Below are positions 1 to 11,071 of a DNA stretch of 64,000 nt, in pieces; position 1 is the first letter of the stretch; every line of letters starts with the position of its first letter. The translations under genes were made by a program, and so were the position numbers. The stretch lies in contig CM034243.1 of the NCBI GenBank assembly GCA_019916065.1, forward strand, positions 28,174,147 to 28,238,146, given 5' to 3'. The notes under the pieces are model-generated. The model saw nothing but the letters and a program-made list of their open reading frames with translations, did no database searches and was not told where the DNA came from. Source of the DNA: Vitellaria paradoxa (lineage: Eukaryota; Streptophyta; Magnoliopsida; Ericales; Sapotaceae).

Positions 1-420
1 TTCTAACCATCCTGCAGAAGTCTCCACTACTAGTGAGCATCCTCAAACAGTAACTCTTTCAGGAGAAGAGTATTCAAGGCTCCTGCAATACCAGATAGCT
101 CATCAGGTGTCTCTTCCAACTATCTCCATTGCTACTGCTCCTCAAGGTATCTTGCATGTCTCTCTACTCATTCTTCTACTTCCTGTATTATCGACTCGGG
201 TACTTCTAATCATATGTCCGAAGAATCCACATTGTTCTTTAATATTCAGTATTCTAATTCTTCTCCAACAATTAATGTAGCCAATGGCTCCACTACTTCC
301 GTTAGTGGTGTTCATACAATAATTCCTTCTCATTCTCTTTCTTTATCCTCAGTATTACATGTTCTTTCTTTCCTAATATTATGCCATTCTCTTCGATACA
401 TCAGTTCTAAACAGCTATAA
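1..420 (+). pseudogene. Ty1/copia gag-protease remnant (left-truncated by window)
   Basis: The first 145 bases read as a serine/threonine-rich gag C-terminus. After a frame change, the segment at about 150-400 reads STSCIIDSGTSNHM, which contains the D-S-G catalytic triplet of a copia aspartic protease followed by the usual NHM context, and then hydrophobic protease-like sequence up to a stop near 418. The frameshift shows it is dead. No integrase follows, so the copy is truncated on the right before the LTR that starts at 535. It appears distinct from the larger copia element next to it. Confidence 0.7.
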
Positions 421-534
421 ACAGCTATATTGCTGCATGATTCTTAAAATGTCAAGCAATATCTTGCAAGGAGCCACTCAGACATAACAAATTAAAACTT
501 AACGTTAAAAAAAAAAAAAACAAATATTTAGTTT
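421..534. other. Short AT-rich spacer before copia LTR
   Basis: No gene is visible. It ends with a run of 14 A and the pentamer AGTTT (530-534), which is the left flank of the copia insertion; the right flank at 10963-10967 is AGTTC. Confidence 0.5.
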
Positions 535-922
535 TGTTGAATATCAAGCCCGTGTCACCACATGTATGCCACATGCCTGTGCATGTTTCTCTCCATATAG
601 CATCATCTATTGAACTTCCTAAATTAGTGTAATGTACAGCCTTATTGTAATTGATTTAGGAGTAAATTTAGGATAAATTTCATTAGCTAGTAATTTCCCT
701 TAATAGTACAATTGGTTGTATGATGACCTAATTCATGCAAGAAAGTTATTCACTTTCCATGTAAGAGAAATTCCATCCAGTGATCGTGCCCCATTCTAGA
801 ATTGTCTCACCTTTGTAATCTATTTATTGCTACTTTTTTTTCATTATTCTAATGAAAACAAAAAAAATTACAGAATTAGTTGAGTATGTGTTACTCCATA
901 TTTTCAATCTTCAATTTCTTCA
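535..922 (+). repeat. 5' LTR of copia element
   Basis: 388 bp, TG...CA ends. It aligns throughout with 10576-10962 at roughly 90% identity by eye, which suggests an old insertion. It ends directly at the primer-binding site. Confidence 0.9.
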
Positions 923-934
923 TGGTATCAGAGT
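923..934 (+). promoter_or_regulatory. Primer-binding site (tRNA-iMet type)
   Basis: TGGTATCAGAGT starts immediately after the LTR and matches the plant copia consensus TGGTATCAGAGC at 11 of 12 positions. Confidence 0.85.
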
Positions 935-1068
935 AGGTTTAATCTTGTCTCGTTGTCTTCATCTTTGGTCAGTATTCGAGTTTTGTTTTTGTTTTTTTCG
1001 TTTTTTTTTTTTTCTCCTACTCAATTCTCTTCTTCTATTTCATGCCTAAATATAGTCCAGCCTTTTGA

Positions 1069-1350
1069 ATGGTGACCAACTCATCCTCCTTTTCTTCTGA
1101 TATCATCATCTCATCATCTTCATCCTCTCATCAGATGAAAACCTCCCATCTTCTGATCACCGCCCATAAATTGAATGGACAAAATTATTTGCAATGGTCT
1201 CAATCCATATTAATGTTTTTACAAGGAAAGGAGAAAGATGACTGCATCATTGGAGCTTTAGCAGCACCAGAAATCACAGCACCAACCTACAAAAGGTGGA
1301 TAGTTTTCTAATATAATCCTGTCCTAGCTCGTCAATTCTCTGACCACTGA
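1069..1350 (+). pseudogene. Copia gag, N-terminal fragment (first copy)
   Basis: Starts MVTNSSSF and contains KLNGQNYLQWSQSI, the conserved N-terminal gag block of plant copia elements (L-N-G-x-N-Y-x-x-W). A stop interrupts at about 1309, but the similarity continues in degraded form (NPVLA) to about 1347. There it meets the start of an unrelated LTR. A second copy of the same gag block occurs at about 2815, so this one is the truncated gag of the outer element. Confidence 0.75.
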
Positions 1351-1566
1351 TAGTGACGAAAATTTTCTATCATTTGACACTGCGGGATTAAGTGATTCTT
1401 ATAGATAGTTATTTCCTTAGTTTCCTAGTTTATTAGGATTCCGAGTCTTCTGGGAGAGATTGGCTCACTGATTTGAAGTTACCTCCCTTATACATATTTG
1501 TATTGTGTTTGATTATGATATATAGGAAAAAAAAAATATTCTCTTCTTCTTCCATGAAATTTCTCA
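1348..1566 (+). repeat. Internal second LTR (copia type) inside gag
   Basis: A 219-bp block starts TGATAGTGACG and ends TTTCTCA, followed at once by a canonical primer-binding site TGGTATCAGAGC at 1567-1578. This is the signature of a 5' LTR. The sequence is unrelated to the outer LTR, and I find no second copy downstream, so its partner 3' LTR is missing. It marks the left end of a different copia element fused into the outer one. Confidence 0.7.
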
Positions 1567-2759
1567 TGGTATCAGAGCGTATCTCTTGCTGATTTGTCTT
1601 AGTTCAATAAATCATCAATGTCAATTCAGTTCCCTCACAATCATTAATTGCAGTCATCATCGTCGCAATGACCTACTACAATCATCATCGCAAGTCGATT
1701 GCTTATTGATCCTTGATTCATCTCAGTCGTCAATTGTTGCTATCATAATGGTCGATCCACCACAATCACTGCCATCCCACTCGTCAAATCCTCGAATCAT
1801 CGTCGTCGATTGAAACCCTAGCCATCGATCACTATCGCTCGCACTTCATCACTAGCTTTTGGTGTCACTGTCAACCCACCCTGGCACTGTCGATCTAAAC
1901 CCTAGTTGCCGACTATGCTGCTCGAACCCCAGACTGGAATTGGGTGTAGGTGTGGATCTAGGTGTCGGATAATGCACGTCTAGAGAATAGAGGATACACA
2001 GATATGGATCCGAATTTGGACATGAGTACTGGGATACACCATGTAATTTTTAATTATTTTATAAATTAATATTATAAGTATATATTTTTAATTATTTGTC
2101 GTTTGCCTTTCATCTACTGACTCTCTCTCTCCATATACATAATACACAAAATGGAAGAGAAAAGTCTATCTACACAAATGGAAGAGCAAAAGTCTCACAT
2201 AGGAAATGTTTCTATCAGTGTAATTAACGTTAATGTAATTAATAGCTTGCTTGGGACATGTGACTTCTATGTAATATACATAAAGGTTGTGAAACTTAAT
2301 TATCTTTGTGTAATCAACACAAAGAAGACAAAAGGTTGAAGCCATCCAAGCCATCCAAAGAACCCTTTGGATGGATAACACCATGGCCGGAGAATGCCAT
2401 TGCCAGAGAAGTCCAAAATGGATGATTCCGTCATCCAATCATCACAACAGTATCCGGATTAAAAGTGCCGTACTCGCACCCGCACCTGCACTCGAGTGGG
2501 TACTCCACAATTTCGGGGAGTCCACACAACTTATTTAACCCGTGGTTCTAGTACGCTCGTTGATTGTTGATCGTTGTTATTCTTTGATCGTTGCCGATTG
2601 CTCCATTTGACTACGTTGCCCAGTTCGCTGATCATTGCCAATTGCTCCTTTTGACTACATTGCTGTTCGTTCTTCCACTTGTATTACTCTCAGTTGTTGT
2701 TTTGATTTCTTTCACGGTCAAATACTAGACGGCCTCAAATCAAAGCACTATCTCTGATG
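1567..2759 (+). other. Leader region of the inner copia element
   Basis: Begins with the primer-binding site TGGTATCAGAGC. The next 300 bases are rich in TCATCATCG and TCG repeats, as in copia leaders. From about 1960 to 2540 the composition changes (AT-rich, with GGATCCG and CTCGAGTGGG motifs near the edges), which may be a further small insertion, but I could not define its ends. No gene is visible. Confidence 0.5.
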
Positions 2760-3473
2760 CCACCTCTTGCAGTAGCCATGGCGCCTCAAACAGCCTTACC
2801 CTTTCCATTACTGGACATAAATTGAATGGCAATATCTACATTCAATGGGCTAAGTCTGTATTGATGTTTATTACTGGAAAGGGCAAAGATGATTATATCA
2901 CTCGTGCTGCCAAACAACTTTCGAAGAAAGATCCCTCCTTTCAAACATGAAGCTCAAAAAATAACATGGCAATGTCGTGGCTAATCAACACCATGGAGAA
3001 CAAAATTGGACAAAATTTCATGTTCTTTGGTTCCGTGAAATAAATTTGGGATGCTGCCAAGGAAACCTATTCAGATAATGACAACACTACTGTGTTGCTG
3101 GAGATTAAGAGCAGCCTTCACGATTCGCGCCAAGGTGATTCATCTGTTACCTAATATTATATGTCCTAGCCTGTTTGTGGCAACAATTAGATGTCCTTTG
3201 AAGAGATAAATTGGAATTGTTCTAGAAATGCTATAAAATATCAAAAAATTGTTGAAAGGACAGAGTGCCAAAGTTCCTCCTTGGCCTAGACAAAAATCTA
3301 GATAAAGGCCCTGGAAGAATATTTGAAATGAGGCCTTTGCCTTCCATTAGAGAAGCTTTTCAGAAGTACGAAGAGAAGAGGGTAGGAAAAAACTCATGAT
3401 GGGAAATTCTAACGCTTCCAAGATCCCTACCAATGCAGAGAGCTCAACACTTGCTACTTGACGAGTACCCACC

Positions 3474-3896
3474 CAAGCCTGTCAATAGGTTGGTTTTTGA
3501 CCAGATCCGACCCAGACTAGATCCAATAATATTAGACCAAATCCGTCCAATTAAATACAAGACCCAATGGATCTAAATCCGTTAGGTTTAAGAACTAATG
3601 GATTTGGATCCAAACGATCTGCCAGATTCATTATTTTTCAAAATAAAATATCTAAAAATAAAAAATAAAAATTTTAAAAATATTTAAAAAATAAAAATAG
3701 ACACACACATAAATAATTTATATACATATATATATATATATATTTATTTATTTATTTTTCCCTTAATTAAAAAACAAATATATACATATATATAGATCTG
3801 TTGTCTTAAGTTCTCTAGTATAAATATGTATATATATTAGGTGCTGCTGTTGTAACAAGTCTTAATGGTGAAAAAGACAGTTCATGCATTGTACTC

Positions 3897-3932
<36 letters not shown>

Positions 3933-5426
3933 CTTTGCATAAAGAAGCTTTGCCTGTGTACCCCACCACTAAATACTGTAGAAAATAACACCCGTACATC
4001 AATTTTGAGTCTTTTATACTGAATTTAAACTGAATCAGATCTTAAAACACTGCATTTTCTTCTCCATTGATCAGGACCTCTTGACTTGTTCATGATTCTA
4101 TACCTTGCTTTTCCTGGACTGCAACTTGCTCCACTTGGACTTCCACAATTATTATTTATTTTTATATATATGTTTTTTTCATATTGATTCTCATTTCTCT
4201 TCATGTTCGACATCTGAAAATAGTTTCTGAAAAATTTTTTTTGCTTCTTATACTTATATAATATATATATATTGAATACAATATTTTTTTATTTTTATAA
4301 AATGATAACCAAATTAAACCAAACCAAACTAAGCTTTTTCCCATTAGGTGGGATCAGCTATATGGATTTGACGACGCCAATCAAATCTGTTTAGGGTCAT
4401 GTCCTCCATTAAATCTAGGTAAGCAAGGTCGTGTTTAATAGTTTCTTTCTAACATCTCTTGGATCTTCCTCTTCCTCTCCCTCTCCTACTCCTTGTAATC
4501 TCCATGCTTTCACACCTTCTAATAGGTGCCTCTATTGGACGCATTCTAACATGGCCGAACATCTTAATCGATTTTGTCTCATTTTATCTTCAATCGGTGA
4601 TATTCTTACTTTGTCCCTAATCTCCTCATTCTTAATCCTATCTCTCCTTATAATCCTACACATCCATCTTACCATTTTCATCTCCGCAACTGCCATCTTC
4701 TGAACATGATTATACTTTACTGCCCAACACTCTGATCCATATAGCAACGCTGGTCTTACTGTCACCTTATAATACTTTCTTTCCACCTTGGGGGGATTTT
4801 TTCGATCGCACAAGACCCCTGAAGCACTCCTCCATTTGGTCCACCCGGCCTGAATCCTGTGACTTCCATCAGTATCAACCCCTCCATCTTGTTGCACCAT
4901 AGATCCAAGGTACCTAAAGTTTTCTTTTTCTACAATCTTTTGTGTGCCTAAACTTATTTCTACGCTACTAGTTACTCTATTTTGACTAAACTTGCATTCC
5001 ATATATTCTGTTTTGCATCGACTTAGCCTAAACCCTTTTGTCTCTAGCATTTCCTGCCACAATTCTAGCTTAGCATTCACTCCTTCTCTCATCTCATCTA
5101 CTAAAATAATATCATCTGCAAATAGCATACACCATGGCACCTCATCCTGAATATGTCTTGTAATCTCATCCATAACTAGAGCAAACAAGTACGGGCCTAA
5201 CGCTAAGCCTTGGTATAAACCAATCGTGATATAAAACTCTTTATGAAATCATGATTTAAAAAAATTATTTTTTAAAATGGGTCAGTCCGTGGATATATGG
5301 ATTTGGTCTGGATCTTACAAATTGGATCCAATTACTTTTCGATCTGGATCAAATCCATTATAATTGGATCTGGATCTGATAGATCTGGTCTAGATCAGAT
5401 CCAGATCCGCCCCATTGACAAGCCTA
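3474..5426. mobile_element. Non-autonomous hAT element (1953 bp)
   Basis: Flanked by perfect 8-bp direct repeats TACCCACC at 3466-3473 and 5427-5434, the target-site length of hAT transposases. Terminal inverted repeats are CAAGCCTGTCAATAGG (left) and, on the opposite strand at the right end, TAGGCTTGTCAATGGG (12 of 16 match). Subterminal regions are rich in GGATCTGGATC-like motifs on both sides. No transposase is present. It holds an (AT) tract near 3725-3745, a (GA) tract near 3900-3928, and a truncated RTE LINE (4303-5229). Confidence 0.85.
4303..5229 (-). mobile_element. 5'-truncated RTE-type LINE
   Basis: The minus strand encodes the C-terminal half of an RTE-clade reverse transcriptase: FADD polymerase motif (LFADDIILVDE), then FRYLGSMVQQDGG, RPALLYGSECWAVK and the end of the ORF. 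The 3' end carries the plant RTE tail (CCCACCTAATGGGAAAAAGC, then TTTGG-like repeats). Probable target duplication TATAAAA at 4296-4302 and 5230-5236. It is the same family as the copy at 54502-57642 and keeps an open frame of about 218 codons (5188-4532). Confidence 0.85.
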
Positions 5427-5769
5427 TACCCACCACAAGTGGGAATCGTACTCGTAAGGGGAGACCTTGGTGTGACCACTGTTGCAAACCTGGTCACACC
5501 AAAGAAGCCTGTTGAAAGATTCATGGGAAGCTAGTAGATTGGAAGCCCAACAAATCAACCCAAGACAGAGTCTCGTGGTCTTACTACAATTTCAAAGGAA
5601 AAATAGAACCCAAAAAATACCCCATTCAGCAAAGAGAAGATTGAAATGTTGCAGAAAATGTTTAGCAGTCTCCAATCAACTTCTTCCACTGTAAGCATTG
5701 ATTCAATTACCCAAAAAGGTAACTTTCTAAGTGCTCTAAAAATCAAAACTCAGTCACAACAACCTAGAT

Positions 5770-7200
5770 TGTTGACTCTGTAACCTTTGACCACATGACA
5801 GGAAATGCATCTTTATTCCATCAATATAACTCTTGTTCAGAAGATCATAAAGTTAAAATAGCTGATGGCACAATATCCACTGTGGCTGGTACTGGGTTAA
5901 TTAACATTTCCAGGGCTATCACATTAAAATCTGTGTTGTTTGTCCCTGATATAACCTATAACCTACTTACCAAAAAAAAATATAACCTTTAACCTCTTGT
6001 CTATTAGCAAGCTTACTCAAGATATGAATTGTGTAGCTAAATTTTTCCCCAGCTGTTGTGAATTTCAGGATTTGACTTTAGGGAGGACGATTGGCAATGC
6101 AAAGGAAAGAGAAAGGCTCTATCTTCTCAAGGGTGCTAAACAATTTCCTAGTATCCACTGTGTAACTAGTTCAACTGTTGATGATAGTACCATTATGTTA
6201 TGGCACCGTAGATTAGGCCATCTGCATTTCGTGTATCTTGGAAAATTATTTCCCAATTTATTCATCAATAAAGATCCTAAATCTTTTCAGTGTGAAACTT
6301 GCCAATTGTCTTCAGATACTCGAAATACATATCCAATTCAACCTTACAAACCATCTCATCCTTTTTCCATGATACATAGTGACGTTTGGGGACCTTCTCA
6401 AGTAGACAACATCTCTGGCGCTAGGCGTTCGTTACTTTTATTGATGATCACTCTAGAATCACTTGGATTTTTCTTATAAAAGAAAAAACTGATGTTGGAC
6501 CAATATTCAAAAATTTCCACTCAATGATACAAACCCAATGTCAAACCAACCTTCAAATCCTTAGAACTGATAATGGGAAAGAGTATTTCCCCTCTATCCT
6601 TGGAAACTAACTCCTTAACCAAGGGATTGTCCGTCAAACTTCTTGCATAAACACTCCTCAGCAAAATGGGATAGCTGAGACAAAAAACCATCATCTCCTT
6701 GAAGTAGCCTGTTCTATTATGCTCACTAGTAATGTACCCAAATCCTTCTGGGGAGAAGGTATTTTTACTGCTGCCTATCTAATAAGCAGAATGCCATCAA
6801 AAGTTCTAAAGTTCCAAACACCTCACCATACCCTTAATCAGCTTTTCCCTCAATCTAAACTCATGTCAACCTTGCCTTTAAAGGTGTTTGGTTGTACATC
6901 ATTTGTACACATACCACCTCATCAAAGAAGCAAACTAGATCTCAAAGCTATCAAATGCATTTTCCTTGGCTATTCATCTCACCAAAAGGGCTATAAGTGT
7001 TATTCTCCATCTACTCGAAAATTTGACAACACCATGGATGTCACCTTCTACACCAAGCTTGATATTCAGGGGGAGACTCATCTTGCTATTCAAATAGAAT
7101 ATCAAGCTTGGTAGACTCTACACTCAAGTAACAACACTCAACCCGTTATACCCATCCTGCCCGAGACTCAGATATAAACAACCTTGATCCAAACAACACT
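5770..7200 (+). pseudogene. Copia protease-integrase region
   Basis: Order of domains: a protease with the active site changed to DSVTFDHMTG (normally D-S-G) near 5778; the GAG-pre-integrase zinc finger HRRLGHLH...CETCQL (about 6200-6310); integrase core with IHSDVWGP and, after a frameshift, TDNGKEYF near 6568 and NTPQQNGIAETKNHHLLE near 6650-6690; then a long open stretch 6719-7114 with KVFGCTSFVHIP and FLGYSSHQKGYKCY. Stops and frameshifts near 5990, 6470 and 6610 show it is inactive. The next insertion (7262) separates it from RT. Confidence 0.8.
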
Positions 7201-7261
7201 CAACCCATGCCTTAAGAGGAACCAGAAGGGAAATTCAAAGGGATTGCACATTCAAGGAAAC

Positions 7262-8564
7262 CATTGTTGTTAAAATCGCGATTTAAATCGTAAAATTGTA
7301 CGATTTTACAGTTCAAGACCTTGTTAAATCGCATCAAAATCGTTTTTTTGGGTAAAATAGGTAAAAAAGTGATTTTAGGGGGTAAAATTGATAAAATTGC
7401 AATTTTACTTACGATTTTAACGATTTTACAAAAGTTGGGATTTTTTTGGTAATTATCAAAAACTAAAGGGGAGAAACCACAATAAAAAGGCTTAAAAGCC
7501 TCCCACGGGTCTCACACTCAGGTGTTTGACTAAAAATTAAACAGGAAAGCCAAGCGAACAGCAAACCGAAGCTGCGAACAGATCTGCAAGCCAGCAACGG
7601 TGTGAAGGAAGCTACGACCCACGTTGCCGACGCGAAGATCAGTTGCCACATTATTTTATAATTTCTTAGTGAAGACAGTGAGTGAACCCAACACCCAAAG
7701 TAGCCGAACCGTCTGAAAGCCAAGTCAGCTGGACGATGACTGGCAGGATTGACTTGAAAACCTCCACCGACAACAAGTTCCACCACTGTGTCATGAACCG
7801 GGGAGCCGTCTTGAACTCGGACTCAATGTAATCGGAGACGGCTTCAATAAAACCGATGCCCTGGGCTCGACACACCACCTCAAGTCCTGAGCCGTCGAGT
7901 CGAGCCCTCACTCGGCCGGTCAAAGGGTAGTAGGGGATCGAGGCTCGAGCTAGCGCAGCCTTGACACGAGCCACGGTTGCACCTTTGTCCAAACTGTGGC
8001 AAGACCTGTAGACCAGAAAATATTCGATGGTGAAGCGAAGAAAGAGCTGGGAATCGAGAGCAGAGAGGAAGAGAACCTGAGATGGGGTGGGCTCAGAAGG
8101 AGTGATCAGGACTGGCTTCTTTACTCGCACAAAGCTTCCCATGATCTTGTTTTGTTAGTCGATTGTTATTTTTGGTTTTGAATGAATATGAGGTGGTGGC
8201 GGCGGCCATGGTGGATGGAGGATGTGGGGGCTGTGGTGTATGAGTCTGGGCTTGGAGGTAATATTGTATATATAACAGGAAGGGAGGTGTATTATGTTTT
8301 ATATTTTCTTAGTGAATTAATTACTAGAAAGATCATGGTGAGCTTCAAACCCACATTACTAGCCATAAAGTGAGTGTCTTTCCATTTAGATGACATGATT
8401 ATATCAAATTGAAAGCTCTAAATATTAAAATATCGTGTTATACAGACTGTAGTTTCATAGGGTAAGCTGTAGGTAATATTATAAAATCTTACGATTCGAT
8501 TTTACGATTCGATTTTATGAACCCTTCATCAATTTTAGGTAAAATCCCGATTTTAACAACATTG
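7262..8564. mobile_element. hAT element carrying a captured BAHD acyltransferase exon
   Basis: Perfect 8-bp direct repeats AAGGAAAC at 7254-7261 and 8565-8572. Terminal inverted repeats CATTGTTGTTAAAATCG and, at the other end, CAATGTTGTTAAAATCG. Subterminal regions repeat ACGATTTTA on both sides. There is no transposase. The centre is GC-richer and codes on the minus strand for the N-terminal part of a BAHD acyltransferase, so this resembles a Pack-type gene-capturing transposon, but with hAT-like ends and target length. Confidence 0.82.
7666..8142 (-). pseudogene. BAHD acyltransferase N-terminal exon fragment (captured)
   Basis: A 158-codon open frame starts MGSFVRVKKPVLITPSEPTP and holds features of BAHD acyl-CoA transferases: SQLFLRFTIEY, then VARVKAALARAS followed by YYPLTGRVR, then GLEVVCRAQG, and ends VIVQLTWLSDG...GVGFTHCLH-stop. 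The family's catalytic HXXXD would begin at that final HCLH, and the stop removes the aspartate; the C-terminal DFGWG domain is absent. Family members make ester conjugates such as feruloyl or caffeoyl lipids; the closest type I recall is the omega-hydroxyacid/fatty alcohol hydroxycinnamoyl transferases. Its GC content is higher than its surroundings. Position inside hAT ends indicates transduplication rather than a resident gene. Confidence 0.78.
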
Positions 8565-8572
8565 AAGGAAAC

Positions 8573-9916
8573 ATAAGCCCACAAAGGAGATAGATCACTT
8601 CACAAACCCTCAGCAAAACTGAGAGTCACTCTCAAAGTCAGATTCAACTTCTCAAGGTAACACTAATCATTTTTTTTGGAGTTGATCTTGATTTACCTAT
8701 TGCTAAAAAGAAAGGTGTTAGGTCTTGTACCCGATATCCTATTAATAATTTTGTGACAGATGAGAAGTTGTCACCTTCCTACAAGGCTTTTACCTCTAGC
8801 TTGACAAACATTGCTATCCCTCAATGCATACAAGAGGCTCTGACACATCCTGATTGGAAGAAAGCAATCCAGGAAGAAAGCAATCCAAGGAGAAATTTGG
8901 GCTGTTGAGAAGAATGGAACCTGGGTACTTATAGAACTTCTTGATGGAAAGCGACCCATGGGATGTGAATGGATCTTTAATGTCAAGTACACAACAGATG
9001 GAAATATTGATAGATATAAGGCCAAACTTGTGGCAAAAGGGTTCAATCAGACTTATGGGATTGACTACTGAGAAACTTTTGCCCTGGTTGCAAAGCTAAA
9101 CACTATCGGAATTCTCCTATCCTTGGGTGCGAACTTAGATTGATCTCTCTACCAACTTGACATCAAGAATGCCTTCCTCAATGGTGACTCAAAAGATGAG
9201 GTATACATGGAAATCCCTCCTGGCCTTGAAAACTCTAGCAATAGTAAGTATGTGTGCAGATTAAAGAAATCTTTGTATGGTCTTAAGCAATCTCCTAGGA
9301 CCTAGTTTGAAAGGTTCACCATAGTAGTCAAGAAGTTTGGGTACACTCAAGGGCAATCAGATCATAAGAAATATGTTGAAGATAAAATTGCTATACTTAT
9401 TGTCTATGTGGGTGATATTATTTTAACTAGGATAATGAGGAAGAGAAATTATTTAAAGAATACTCTAGCAAGGGAATTTGAGACCAAGGACTAAGGTGCT
9501 CTAAAGTACTGCCTTGGAATGGAAATAGCTAGATCCTGAATTGGCATCTCTATATCCCAAAGGAAATACACACTTGATCTCCTAAAAGAAATAGGCATAC
9601 TTGGCTACAAACCTATTGACACTCCTATAGATTCTTCCAATAAACTTGATATGAAGAAAGGAGCCACACCTATTTATAACAGAAGATATCAACAACTGGT
9701 GGGAAAATTAATTTATTTGTCACACACAAGACCAAATATTAGCTTCCCTGTAAGTGTTGTAAGTCAGTTCATGAATGATCCAACCACTAAGCATCTCAAA
9801 GCTGTTTACAGAATACTAAGATACCTAAAAAAGGATCCTGGAAAAGGACTATTTTTCAAAAAGGGAGATGACCGAGATATAGAAGTCTACTCAGATGCTG
9901 ATTGGCAGGATCTTTG
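8573..9916 (+). pseudogene. Copia reverse transcriptase and first RNase H segment
   Basis: RT motifs are readable through several stops: [54 protein letters not shown], and the polymerase motif as VYVGD (aspartate lost from YVDD) near 9405-9420. Then LVGKLIYLSHTRPNISFPVS, RYLKKDPGKGLFFKKG and VYSDADW lead into RNase H, with a stop at 9915. The catalytic change and the stops show the enzyme is dead. Confidence 0.8.
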
Positions 9917-10483
9917 ACTAACATCTTGTAGGGAAACTCATCTATCTTTCTCATACAATGCCTAATATTGGCTTCTCTGTTAGTATGGTAAGTCAATTCA
10001 TAAATAATCCAACCGAAAAACACATGACCATTGTAACCAGAATATTGAGGTACCTCAAAATGACACCAAGAAAGGGTTTCTTCTTCCAAAAGAACAACAA
10101 AGAGAGAGATTGAGATTTTTCTAGATGCAGATTGGGCAGGTTCAGTGATTAATCGGAGATCAACTTCTAGCTATTGTTCGTTTGTCTGGGGGAACTTGGT
10201 TACATGACAAAGTAAGAAACTGTTAGTGGTAGCCCGTAGCAGTGCTGAGGCAAAACTCCGTACAATGGCACAACGTACCTGGGAGGGAATCTGGTTGAAT
10301 AGGCTGTTAGAAGAATTACAGGTTCCATTGGAGCATCCTATGGTGTTATACTATGACAACCAAGTTGCCATTAGTATCGATAAGAATTCGGTTCATGTGG
10401 AGATAGATCGACATTTTGTCAGGGAGAAGATTGAAGAAGGAGTTTTCAAAGTTAGCTACAATAGCAAATTGTCAAACGACTAA
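9917..10483 (+). pseudogene. Copia RNase H region, second overlapping copy
   Basis: The block just read (LVGKLIYLSHT..RYLK) is present again as LVGKLIYLSHTMPNIGFSVS...RILRYLK from about 9927, diverged and frameshifted, and then continues into the RNase H C-terminus: VARSSAEAKLRTMAQRTWEG, WLNRLLEEL, VLYYDNQVAISI, HVEIDRHFVREKIEEG. The second copy carries the usual downstream context up to the polypurine tract, so it probably belongs to the outer element and the first copy to the inner one. Confidence 0.75.
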
Positions 10484-10564
10484 TATTCCTATGAAAGCTC
10501 ATGCTCGAATTAACTTCGAAGATCTGATGAAAAATCTTGAAATGATCAACATTTACAACACGGC

Positions 10565-10575
10565 TTGAGGGGGAG
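10565..10575 (+). promoter_or_regulatory. Polypurine tract of copia element
   Basis: TTGAGGGGGAG lies directly before the 3' LTR; this context (TTGAGGGGGAGTGTTG) is typical of plant copia plus-strand priming sites. Confidence 0.85.
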
Positions 10576-10962
10576 TGTTGAATATCAAGCCCACGTCACT
10601 ACATGTATGCCACATGCCCGTGCATGTTTGTCTCCATATAGCATCCTCTATTGACCTTCCTAAATCAGTGTAATGTACAGCCTTATTGTAATTGATTTAG
10701 GAGTAATTTTAGGATAAATTTCATTAGCTGGTAATTTCCTTTAACAGCAGAATTGGTTGTATGATTGTCCAATTCCTGAAAGGCAGTTATTCAATTTTCA
10801 TGTAAGAGAAATTTCATCCGGTGATCGTGCCTCATTCCAAAATTGTCTCACTTCTGTAATCTATTTATTGCTACTTTCTTTCATTATTCTAATGAAAAAA
10901 AAAAAAATCATAGGATGAATTGAGTCTGTGTTACTCCATATTTTCAGTCTTCAGTTTCTTCA
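10576..10962 (+). repeat. 3' LTR of copia element
   Basis: 387 bp, TG...CA, partner of 535-922. Followed by AGTTC, matching the left flank AGTTT at 4 of 5 bases. Confidence 0.9.
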
Positions 10963-11071
10963 AGTTCAGATCTTCATGATCTATTTCTTCCACGTAATAG
11001 CATTTAGCTTCAACCAAATCACAAAAAACTACAAAAACTAGCACTCTATTTCAATACCAAGAATAATTTAA

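Larger units (their letters stand above)
2760..5520 (+). pseudogene. Copia gag (second copy), split by hAT insertion
   Basis: GHKLNGNIYIQWAKSVLMF near 2810-2870 repeats the gag N-terminal block. Degraded gag continues to 3473 and resumes after the hAT element at 5435. The C-terminus holds an intact zinc knuckle CDHCCKPGHTKEAC (about 5469-5512), matching CX2CX4HX4C, which binds retroelement RNA in the particle. Several frameshifts and stops make it non-functional. The host frame is rejoined across the 8-bp duplication TACCCACC. Confidence 0.75.
535..10962 (+). mobile_element. Composite Ty1/copia LTR retrotransposon with nested insertions
   Basis: Two direct repeats starting TGTTGAATATCAAGCCC and ending TTTCTTCA bound this element. 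A primer-binding site TGGTATCAGAGT (complement of initiator Met-tRNA) follows the left LTR, and a purine tract TTGAGGGGGAG precedes the right LTR. Flanks AGTTT/AGTTC are a 4-of-5 match to a 5-bp target duplication. Domain order in the plus direction is gag, protease, integrase, RT, RNase H, which defines copia. Coding frames contain many stops and shifts. It is over 10 kb, twice the usual 5 kb, because of two hAT insertions (3474-5426 and 7262-8564) and what looks like a second copia element fused inside. Confidence 0.88.

Noticed and set aside
4431..4703. Hydrophobic plus-strand open frame
   Set aside because: Reverse shadow of the RTE reverse transcriptase on the minus strand.
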